DNA from: JABDOU01 sp041609995
Lineage (GTDB): Bacteria; Actinomycetota; Acidimicrobiia; Spongiisociales; SHLN01
Direction of reading: 5' to 3'
Length of the DNA stretch: 12,208 nucleotides
Assembly: GCA_041609995.1 (NCBI GenBank)
Contig: JBFIPU010000084.1
Span: 1 to 12,208, forward strand
The notes beneath the pieces were generated by a model. The model saw only the letters and a list, made by a program, of their open reading frames with translations. It did no database searches and was not told the origin of the DNA. Of this stretch, positions 6,529 to 12,208 are shown one piece after another. The position numbers and the translations under genes are program-made. Position 1 is the stretch's first letter, and the number at the start of each line of letters is the position of its first letter.

Positions 6529-9500
6529 CTACAACGCCTTGATGGCGTTCGTCCACGCTTTCTTGTAATCGAGCACCGCCCTGGCGAAGCCGCCGTCGCC
6601 AATGGCCGCAGCGGCGTCGGCCAGGTTGCCTTGCGCCTGGCTGATGCGGCCCGGGTTGCCACCCCCGAGGATGGCGGCGTTGAGTGCCTGCATTGCCAAT
6701 TGCTCGTCCGCGTCGAGAATGCCGGCGATGGCGGCAGACACGTCGACCGTCGCCACTTTCTGCAATTCCACTACAGCCTGATGCTCACGGTCGAACACCT
6801 GGTTGCCGGTCTTCGAATCGAGCGCTTGCGCCGACCACCAGTCCGGGTTCAGGCTCTCGCCGATGCGGTCGATCGCCTTCTCGATGAAGAAATCATCCTG
6901 GCTGTCATCCGTCGGCAGCAGAGCCGAGAGCTCGAGCTGGACCCGCTCCTTCTTCGCCCGGGCACCCATGTCGAGGCCGATCACGACCGGGTCGTGATCA
7001 GATGAGCGGAACTCGTCAGGATTGAACAACAACGGCTGGTTGAAGTCGTTGTAGTCAAGCCCCCGTGGTTCGTCGGCGTTGACGTTCCAGAACGCAGCCC
7101 CGGTGACCTGGGGCAGGATCGAGGGGCTCGCCATGCCATGGTCCAGGTACCCGGACTGGCTGAAGAAGTTGAACGAGTACGCTCCGGCGCCCCAACCGCT
7201 GCCGACGAAGGCCTCGATCAGGTCGGTGTAGCCACCGTTCTCCAGCGCCGCCACCGGGTCCTCCTGGGCGTAGGCGTTGAGGTCTCCGATGACCAGGAAG
7301 TCGGAATCGCCGCTGCCGGTGGGATCGCCCGCCAAGTGGTTGACGATCGCCGTCGCCGCGTTCGTACGGGTTACGTTGCAGTTGCCTTGGCCGTCACCCG
7401 TGTCCGGGTCGCCGGGGCACGGCGAGCCCTTCGACTTCAGGTGGTTGACCGCAACAGTGAACACTGCACCCGTTGCGTTTTCGAGGAACGTCTGGGAGAG
7501 CATCGGCCGGTTCAGCGAGTCTTCGAACAGCGGGTTGTCGCTGGAGTCGAGGATGTCGAACGGCCCGAGCGGAGTCACCGCCGCCGGTTTGTACAGCAGC
7601 GCGACGCGAATGGCGTCGCTGCCGATGGCACCAGTGGCGACGTAGTCGTACGTCCCCGGCCCGGTGGCGACGTTGAGACCGGCCACCAGGTCGGCCGTGG
7701 GCACGTCGCCCGGATGGTTCTCGATCTCCATCAGACCGACGACCTCGGCGTCGAGCTGTGCGATGGCGTCGACCAGCTTCGCCCGCTGCTGCCCGAACTC
7801 AAACGCGTTGTCGGCGCCCCGGCAACCCTGGTCGCCCTGTGGGCCGCAGATTGGGCCGGCGTTGTCGAGCGTGGTGAAGTAGTTCAGCACGTTGTAGGCG
7901 GCGACCTCCATGGTGCCACCGACATCAGGCACCTCGGGCCGCACGTTGACCCGGGTGAAGTTCACCGGCTGGGTCGGGTGCAGCTCGTAGCTGCCGAATG
8001 AGTAGCCGACGTTGGCGGTGATCTCCGGGATCGTGTCGCCGGTGCGGAGCGTGCCGCCGGCGCCGATGTACGGCGGCAAGGGCAGCGGGTTCTGCACGGT
8101 GCTGCCGTCGTCGAGCTGGATGCGGCTGCGGTTGTTCAGATCCTGCAGCGCGATCGCCGGGGCGCCTGGGGCCACGACGTTGGTCGGGTTGTCGAGCGGG
8201 CCGCCCACCGACAGGTCGACCTCGCCGAAGCGGGCCTGGTTGAAGTTGCCGGAGGCATACAGCGTCTGGTTGATGGTGATCTCCATACCCTCGACCCACT
8301 CCCAGTCGCTGACTGCTGACACGGGCAGCGACCACGTAGCCGCAGCAGTGGTGCCGGTCGCCGGGCAGCCGGTGACGCTGACCACGTCGTTGATCTCGGT
8401 GAGACTGAAGAACTCGGCCACCGAGCCCCGCACCCGTACCGTGTCGCCCGGGCTAACCGAGCCGGTGCCGTTGTTGAACACGAAAATGCCCTCCGAGGTG
8501 GTGCCGTCTCCGTCGAAGTCGGCGGTCTCCTCCTGCATGAAGAAGCCGCGGAGCTCGTTGCCGGCCTCGAAGTCGCCGGTGACGATGCCCTCGATTTCAC
8601 GAATGTTGCCTACGTCGGGGCTGGTCGCTCCGCTGCCCTGGATGTCGTGGATGAGCGTCGCGGGATCGCCGCAGGCGCCGACCGGGTCGGTCGGCACTGT
8701 GATCGCCACGTTGACCACGCCGGGCGTGTTCTCCGCCTCGCCCAGCGCCGGCGAGCCCGGGAAGCCGGGGAAGCCGAAGCCGTCGAAATCGTTGCGGAGC
8801 CAGTCGCCGGTCGCGTCCGTGTCCGTTCCGTTCGGGATGCGGGAAGCCCCGCCGGCCCCGAACAGGTTGCCGTCGAAGAAAGGAGCCAGCACGGTGGACG
8901 AGTAGGCCCGGTCGGAGCCCCCGCCGTCGCTGGTGGCGACGTCGTCGACGATGCGGATCCATGGGGTCGAGTCGAAAGTGCCGTCGTTGTTCGTGTCGAG
9001 ATCAGTGCCGACGCTGCCGGCGAAGCCCTCCACCAAAAGGATCGTGAGGGTGCCGTTCTCCATGTCCTCGGGGTCGGTCCAGTGACCGCCGCCATCAGTG
9101 GTGCCGACCGGGAGTATCGCGTCGATGATTCCGGCGCCGCCACCGTCGCCTTCGATCTCGAGCACCGTGAAGTCCGAGTAGTCGGTGGACGGGTCGCCCA
9201 ACACCTCGACGAACGCCTGCGTATCGGCGCCGGTGTGGTTGGCCACGAACTCGTTGATCACGGGGTCGGTTGGGCCGGTCACCGTGCCGAACGTCTGGCC
9301 CGTGTTCACCGCGCCGAACGTGTTCGGCTGCGACGCCGCCCACGTGAAGTCGCCGCCCATTGTGCCGGTACCGGTGAGCTGAAGCGAGTCGCCGACCGGG
9401 GTGCCTGACGACTCCGACACTCCGATGTCGGCGCTCGTCATGCCGTTGGCAGGGCCGTCGGCGGCGGTGAAGCTGCCCTCGTAGCTGAGGAACTCGATCA

Positions 9501-9885
9501 CCGTGCTGCCAGCATCGACCAGCGCGAGACCGTCGGGCGAGCCGTTCTGGAGGCCGTTGGTCGGGAGAGAAAAGGCCATAGCGCCGAAGCCCGCCTGCTG
9601 ATTCGGAATCGTGCCTGACAGCGCGATGGTGTTGTAGCTCTGGCTGTTGGCGCCGTTGTAGAGCACGACCGTCCACCCGGCGAGGCTGGTGCCGGCCGGA
9701 CCGGCGATCTCGAAGCCCTCGCCCGTGTCGGTGCCGGCGTTGTCGTAGTGGATCTCGTTGATGAAGACCGGGGGTCCGGCCGCATACGCCGTCCCCGGTA
9801 GCGTCGCCAGGATGGCTGCCACCATTGCCAGTGCCAGCGCGGGCACCAGGCCGGTTCTTCTCGCCGCGTTCATCGTTGCTTCCAC
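6529..9885 (-). CDS. Large secreted multidomain ExeM/NucH-type endonuclease, 1118 aa
   Basis: This is a predicted exported nuclease. Domains in order: signal peptide (1-35, cleavage at AYA-AG); a lamin-tail-like domain (VFINEIHYDN from 40 to about 199); a second one (DPVINEFVANHTG from about 207 to 395, including a DTNNDGTFD calcium-type loop); an OB-fold region (TLIHDIQGSG at 410-419, then GIVTGDF..GDTVRVRGSV); an EEP catalytic domain about 657-973; and a helical C-terminal region about 975-1118. Catalytic-type residues: N665 (AYNVLN), E720 (LMEIEN), N813-H814-LKS, D868 and N870 (GDLN), D915-H916 (YLDH) and D964-H965 (SSDHDP). PCPGD..GNCN near 822-837 is a cysteine-bearing loop seen in NucH relatives. 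The GTG start at 9885 is chosen because AAGGAG lies five bases before it, whereas the next ATG (9873) is too far. The TetR gene lies upstream and the 5'-nucleotidase downstream. Confidence 0.88.
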   Translation of the reverse strand: MEATMNAARRTGLVPALALAMVAAILATLPGTAYAAGPPVFINEIHYDNAGTDTGEGFEIAGPAGTSLAGWTVVLYNGANSQSYNTIALSGTIPNQQAGFGAMAFSLPTNGLQNGSPDGLALVDAGSTVIEFLSYEGSFTAADGPANGMTSADIGVSESSGTPVGDSLQLTGTGTMGGDFTWAASQPNTFGAVNTGQTFGTVTGPTDPVINEFVANHTGADTQAFVEVLGDPSTDYSDFTVLEIEGDGGGAGIIDAILPVGTTDGGGHWTDPEDMENGTLTILLVEGFAGSVGTDLDTNNDGTFDSTPWIRIVDDVATSDGGGSDRAYSSTVLAPFFDGNLFGAGGASRIPNGTDTDATGDWLRNDFDGFGFPGFPGSPALGEAENTPGVVNVAITVPTDPVGACGDPATLIHDIQGSGATSPDVGNIREIEGIVTGDFEAGNELRGFFMQEETADFDGDGTTSEGIFVFNNGTGSVSPGDTVRVRGSVAEFFSLTEINDVVSVTGCPATGTTAAATWSLPVSAVSDWEWVEGMEITINQTLYASGNFNQARFGEVDLSVGGPLDNPTNVVAPGAPAIALQDLNNRSRIQLDDGSTVQNPLPLPPYIGAGGTLRTGDTIPEITANVGYSFGSYELHPTQPVNFTRVNVRPEVPDVGGTMEVAAYNVLNYFTTLDNAGPICGPQGDQGCRGADNAFEFGQQRAKLVDAIAQLDAEVVGLMEIENHPGDVPTADLVAGLNVATGPGTYDYVATGAIGSDAIRVALLYKPAAVTPLGPFDILDSSDNPLFEDSLNRPMLSQTFLENATGAVFTVAVNHLKSKGSPCPGDPDTGDGQGNCNVTRTNAATAIVNHLAGDPTGSGDSDFLVIGDLNAYAQEDPVAALENGGYTDLIEAFVGSGWGAGAYSFNFFSQSGYLDHGMASPSILPQVTGAAFWNVNADEPRGLDYNDFNQPLLFNPDEFRSSDHDPVVIGLDMGARAKKERVQLELSALLPTDDSQDDFFIEKAIDRIGESLNPDWWSAQALDSKTGNQVFDREHQAVVELQKVATVDVSAAIAGILDADEQLAMQALNAAILGGGNPGRISQAQGNLADAAAAIGDGGFARAVLDYKKAWTNAIKAL

Positions 9886-9896
9886 CGCTCCTCCTT
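9886..9896 (-). promoter_or_regulatory. Shine-Dalgarno deciding a GTG start for the large nuclease
   Basis: The minus strand reads AAGGAGGAGCG and then GTG (9885-9883). AAGGAG is five bases from GTG but seventeen from the in-frame ATG four codons later, so GTG is the better start. Confidence 0.6.
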
Positions 9897-10155
9897 CTGC
9901 AAGCCGGGCACCCGGTGCCAGGGCTGCATCCCTCTCGGTTTCATGCTCGTCTGCAAGTAGAGGCTCAGCCATCCCAGCGTGGATGTGTGTGCCTCTGGTT
10001 TTTCCGCGTCGGAAGACCACAGCCAGCGTTATTCAGCGACACTACCCAGCTCCAACACAGTGCGCGGTATTTCGACCGCGGTCCGGCTATCGCGTTCTCG
10101 CGATTCGACTGAGCTTGAGATCAGCCAGAGAGCAAGCCCGTTCCTGGCTGGAGTT
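9897..10155. other. Intergenic region between the TetR gene and the large nuclease
   Basis: This gap holds two small inverted repeats just past the TetR stop: CAGCCAG/CTGGCTG (10122-10128, 10144-10150) and ATCGCG-TTCT-CGCGAT (10089-10104). Either could be a weak terminator but neither has a T-tract. No TTTGAGCA half-site like those at 12082-12127 is present, so I see no sign that the same regulator acts here. I could not identify a convincing -35/-10 pair. A frame continuous with the nuclease runs through part of it but looks non-coding. Confidence 0.4.
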
Positions 10156-10758
10156 TTACGAGTGAGGGTCGCCGAAGAGGGCCGACATGCCGATCAGGTT
10201 CTGGACCATGTCGGCGAATTGTTTGAGCGAGTCGAACAGCGTCTCGTTGGCCTGGCTCGGGTCGAGGTGGGTGAGCAGCTCGGCTCCCAGAAACATGGAG
10301 GAGATGGCATAGGCCAGATCCTCGGTTGAAATGGATCCGGCCAGCGGGCTGTCCTGGAGCACCGCCACCACCGAGTCGTTCACCACGTCGATCCATGGCT
10401 GGAACTCGTCGCGGAGGCGTTTACCCATCTCCTCGTTGCCGGCTGCACCCGCCATCAGTTGGGTGAGGACGGTGAGGTTCCCCTCGGCCAGATCTTCCCG
10501 ATGGAGCTGGTCGCCGATCGCCACCAGCTCGGGAAGCGTGGTGACGCCCTGGATGCGCTCGCGGTAGCGTTCGATGCGCCGCCGGCTCGTGTGCGAGATC
10601 GTGGCCATCAGCACTTCTTCCACGGATCCGAAGTGGTAGAAGATGAGGGCCTGGTTGAAGTCGCCGGTGCGGGCGATGGCCCGGGCGCTGGCCCCGGTGA
10701 TGCCCTCGGTCTTGAGGGTCTCGGCCGCCGCCTCGACGATCCGCTCTTTGGTGTCCAT
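10156..10758 (-). CDS. TetR/AcrR-family transcriptional regulator, 200 aa
   Basis: The N-terminal helix-turn-helix is typical: TKERIVEAAAETLKTEGITG, then SARAIARTGDFNQALIFYHF, then GSVEEVLMATI (about residues 3-54). The rest (about 60-200) is a helical ligand-binding and dimerisation domain with no ligand I can infer. Length is normal for the family. The ATG at 10758 begins exactly at the conserved domain and lies 14 bases after the DUF393 stop; only a weak AGGTGA precedes it, so translational coupling is likely. Such regulators usually repress their own operon through a palindromic operator, and a strong candidate (TTTGAGCA elements, 12082-12127) overlaps the promoter of the operon that includes this gene. 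Whether it controls the nuclease genes is open. A frameshifted copy of its C-terminus lies at 4307-4420. Confidence 0.88.
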   Translation of the reverse strand: MDTKERIVEAAAETLKTEGITGASARAIARTGDFNQALIFYHFGSVEEVLMATISHTSRRRIERYRERIQGVTTLPELVAIGDQLHREDLAEGNLTVLTQLMAGAAGNEEMGKRLRDEFQPWIDVVNDSVVAVLQDSPLAGSISTEDLAYAISSMFLGAELLTHLDPSQANETLFDSLKQFADMVQNLIGMSALFGDPHS

Positions 10759-10772
10759 CGAGATCGAGGCTA

Positions 10773-11168
10773 TCACCTGGCGGGCAAGCAATCGGGGCAG
10801 CGGGGCGAACCGAGCAAGGCACCGATCGCCTTCCGATGGGTCGACACCCGCTTGAAAAACCCGGTGGCCAGGGGGCTCAAAAGCGGAGAGGCCAGCCGCT
10901 CCCCCCACGGCCGCCACCTGCGCAGCGCCCAGAGGCACACGAGGTAGGCATCCGGCGACCCCCACCAGATCCGGCCGTCATCAGCCACGACCACCATCTC
11001 GTCACCCAGTCGACCGAAGTCCCCATACCGATCGAGGGCGGCCGGGGATCCGGCCGCCATCACCTCGATCGCGATATAGGCGGCCTGGTGGGTCAGCCAC
11101 AAGGCAGAGCGGCGGCACAGAGTGCACTCTGGGTCGTACAGCACCGTGATCGCCGCCGGGGCGCTCAT
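10773..11168 (-). CDS. DCC-family (DUF393) thiol-disulfide oxidoreductase-like protein, 131 aa
   Basis: The N-terminus has the family signature: a beta strand, then YDPECTLCRRSALWL with C15 and C18 forming a CxxC pair (the classical form is YDGxCxxC). Downstream segments VVVADDGRIWWGSPDAYLVCLWALRRWR match the family pattern in which a residue record follows 'DG' and a hydrophobic helix leads on. The C-terminus ends with a second CxxC (CPDC, C124 and C127), as in many DUF393 proteins. The family is thioredoxin-like by prediction, and biochemical function is poorly known. Its ATG (11168-11166) overlaps the stop of the preceding membrane-protein gene in an ATGA arrangement, so translation is probably coupled. 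The same frame remains open upstream through the whole preceding gene. Confidence 0.82.
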   Translation of the reverse strand: MSAPAAITVLYDPECTLCRRSALWLTHQAAYIAIEVMAAGSPAALDRYGDFGRLGDEMVVVADDGRIWWGSPDAYLVCLWALRRWRPWGERLASPLLSPLATGFFKRVSTHRKAIGALLGSPRCPDCLPAR

Positions 11169-11575
11169 GCCTCGGCGTGCGGTTCGAGCACGCCGCGATG
11201 CAGCACGGGAGGAGCGGATGCTTCCAGCTCTTTGCGCTGGCGGATTTTCCAGAACACGAACATGTTGACGAAGTGGATCACCCCCAGGCTCACCAGCAGG
11301 ATCCCCAGCTTCGAGATCAGCAGCTCGCTCGTCTCCACCGCCGATTGCGGGCGCTCCCCCGGCAACAGCAGCAGCGCGTACCCCAGGTTCAGCATGTAGA
11401 AGCCCGTGACCAGCATCCGATTGAGGGCGTGTGCCAGCTCCTTGCGGCGACTGAAGACGTCCAGCAGGAAGGTCTCGCCGTTCTTGAACAGGGTCCGGGC
11501 CAGCCAGACCACCAGGTAGATCGCCACGATCCCGTAGAGAACGTAGACGATCATCAGTTGCGTTGTCGCGTCCAT
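11165..11575 (-). CDS. Small integral membrane protein of unknown function, 136 aa
   Basis: I do not recognise a named family. Three membrane helices are clear: about residues 6-26 (QLMIVYVLYGIVAIYLVVWL), 53-71 (RMLVTGFYMLNLGYALLLL) and 88-108 (SKLGILLVSLGVIHFVNMFV), with charged loops RRKELAHALNR and RQRKELE. The start at 11575 has a strong AAAGGAG five bases upstream, the best ribosome-binding site in the operon. The gene ends in a four-base ATGA overlap with the DUF393 gene, implying the two products are made together and perhaps act together. It overlaps the open frame of the upstream membrane gene, whose end is unresolved. Confidence 0.8.
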   Translation of the reverse strand: MDATTQLMIVYVLYGIVAIYLVVWLARTLFKNGETFLLDVFSRRKELAHALNRMLVTGFYMLNLGYALLLLPGERPQSAVETSELLISKLGILLVSLGVIHFVNMFVFWKIRQRKELEASAPPVLHRGVLEPHAEA

Positions 11576-11576
11576 T

Positions 11577-12104
11577 GCGACTCCTTTCTTCTTTTGCTGA
11601 ACTCCGCTTGCGTGGTTCTTCCGGGAAGTCCCAGTCGACCTCGGGCACGACCGGGCGATTGGAGGAGCGGACCTTCTCGTCCACCCGCCGGGCACCGCCC
11701 ACCGCCGACCACCCGACCAGCAGGAGGTACCCGGCCAGCGCGGCGATGCCGTTCGACACCTCGGCGTCGTAAATCCAGACACCGAGCAACCCGAACCAGG
11801 TGGCGACGAGGCCGGCATTGACTCCCACCCCGACGAGTCGGCGCCGGTTGAGGAGGGCCAGGAACACGAACACCGGGGCACCGGCCACCGGTCCGAACAT
11901 GGCGCCCAGCACGCCCCCGAACACCAGACCCGCCCAGAACGCGGCCGCCTCCCCCAGTGCGACGACCAGCACGGTTCCGAAGAGAGCCCCCGAGGCCGCC
12001 CCCCGCCAGACGCTCTCCGCTAGCCACTTGACGAAGATCTTGGGGCGGTGCGCCGGAGCCGATATCACTGGGGTTCCAGGAGTTTGAGCAGTTGGTTTGA
12101 GCAT
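11577..12104 (-). CDS. Multi-pass membrane protein of unknown family, 3' end unresolved
   Basis: About 176 residues are supportable. After a hydrophilic N-terminus (MLKPTAQTPGTPVISAPAHR) come hydrophobic segments AASGALFGTVLVVALGEA, FWAGLVFGGVLGAMFGPVAG, VNAGLVATWFGLLGVWI and GIAALAGYLLLVGWSAVGG: four likely membrane helices, followed by a charged tail (RRVDEKVRSSNRPVVPEVDW). The ATG at 12104 lies eight bases after a -10 element, so the message is probably leaderless; an in-frame TTG at 12125 lies inside the promoter and is rejected. No stop occurs in this frame before the next gene starts: it stays open across that gene and joins the DUF393 frame. I truncate the feature there. A one-base frameshift near the A-rich run at about 11582-11597 would give a stop at 11554-11556. 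I do not know the family. Confidence 0.6.
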
Positions 12105-12127
12105 TTGCTTTAATCGTATGCTCAAAC
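12082..12127. promoter_or_regulatory. Operator: three TTTGAGCA half-sites, including a 10-bp inverted repeat
   Basis: GTTTGAGCA occurs at 12082-12090 and 12095-12103 (13 bp apart), and its inverse ATGCTCAAAC at 12118-12127 forms a perfect 10-bp inverted repeat with 12095-12104 (13-base spacer). The right arm lies between the -35 and -10 of the minus-strand promoter; the left arm covers the start codon at 12104. This placement would block transcription when bound. The TetR protein encoded in the same operon is the natural candidate, by inference from family habit. Confidence 0.7.
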
Positions 12128-12141
12128 AAGGGTGTTGTCAA
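12106..12141 (-). promoter_or_regulatory. Sigma70-type promoter of the membrane protein-DUF393-TetR operon
   Basis: On the minus strand a consensus TTGACA (12141-12136) is followed by exactly 17 bases and TACGAT (12118-12113). Transcription should start about seven bases later, at 12104-12106, placing the first base at or next to the ATG at 12104. The promoter is interleaved with the TTTGAGCA operator elements. Confidence 0.75.
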
Positions 12142-12175
12142 GCAGGAATCGCCGATTCCTTTCTATGCTCGCCGC

Positions 12176-12208
12176 ATGGTGGTTCCCAACCCCCGGCGGC
12201 TGGTAGAG
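12176..12208 (+). CDS. Possible start of a divergent + strand gene (partial)
   Basis: An ATG at 12176 opens a frame that runs off the window after 11 codons (MVVPNPRRLVE). TATGCT at 12164-12169 sits six bases before it and could be a -10 for a leaderless message, though no good -35 is at the right distance. If real, its control region is shared with the leftward operon and the operator at 12082-12127. Family cannot be judged from 11 residues. Confidence 0.35.
   Translation, partial: MVVPNPRRLVE

Noticed and set aside
7138..8001. A 287-codon + strand frame inside the large nuclease
   Set aside because: Val/Arg/Glu-rich antisense product with no domain, opposite the EEP catalytic region.
9886..10020. 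Longer N-terminus for the large nuclease
   Set aside because: It would place 45 hydrophilic residues before the signal peptide and ignores the strong ribosome-binding site in front of the GTG at 9885.
10759..10965. Longer N-terminus for the TetR protein
   Set aside because: This stretch is out of frame with, and antisense to nothing but overlapping, the DUF393 coding end; the TetR domain begins cleanly at 10758.
1..12208. CRISPR array, tRNA, rRNA or insertion sequence with terminal repeats
   Set aside because: I saw no regularly spaced direct repeats, cloverleaf sequences, rRNA-like stretches or transposase motifs.

Overview
The window is GC-rich, with dense third-position G/C, GTG/TTG alternative starts, leaderless promoters and a DUF222-HNH (13E12-type) gene. 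This points to an actinobacterium; an Acidimicrobiia-like lineage is my guess from the style of the secreted proteins, not a demonstrated assignment. Nearly everything is transcribed leftward (minus strand). Only gene edges and one fragment read rightward.

Layout in minus-strand transcription order (right to left). A sigma70-like promoter with an exact 17-bp spacer sits among three copies of a TTTGAGCA half-site (12082-12141) and drives an apparently leaderless operon. The operon encodes a membrane protein of unknown family (from 12104), a three-helix membrane protein (11165-11575), a DCC-type DUF393 protein (10773-11168, ATGA overlap) and a TetR-family repressor (10156-10758). After a 270-bp gap come a 1118-residue secreted multidomain nuclease of the ExeM/NucH type (6529-9885) and a secreted 5'-nucleotidase-family protein (4514-6403), closed by a hairpin terminator. 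Then follow a frameshifted C-terminal scrap of a second TetR gene (4307-4420), a DUF222-HNH gene (2604-3995) with two 15-bp minisatellites, a second secreted OB-fold plus endonuclease/exonuclease/phosphatase (EEP) protein (558-2459), a 16-bp hairpin terminator, and a scrap of a third EEP gene (199-360). The left edge (1-129) may be the tail of a + strand gene. A divergent + strand gene may begin at 12176.

Functionally the core is an extracellular nucleic-acid degradation set: two exported EEP-fold nucleases/phosphodiesterases and one exported 5'-nucleotidase-like protein, which together could turn extracellular DNA or nucleotides into nucleosides and phosphate. The TetR protein is the obvious candidate to bind the operator at the head of its own operon; whether it reaches the nuclease genes is unknown.

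The two decayed fragments closely match intact genes in the same window, at roughly four in five bases or better by eye. The region therefore looks like a tandemly duplicated TetR-EEP cassette that was later broken up, with the HNH gene sitting between a TetR scrap and an EEP gene. The most unusual features are the operator overlapping a leaderless start, the unbroken reading frame joining the first membrane gene to the DUF393 gene across an intervening gene, the nucleotidase lacking canonical metal-binding histidines, and a short repeat that could alternately hide the ribosome-binding site of the smaller nuclease.
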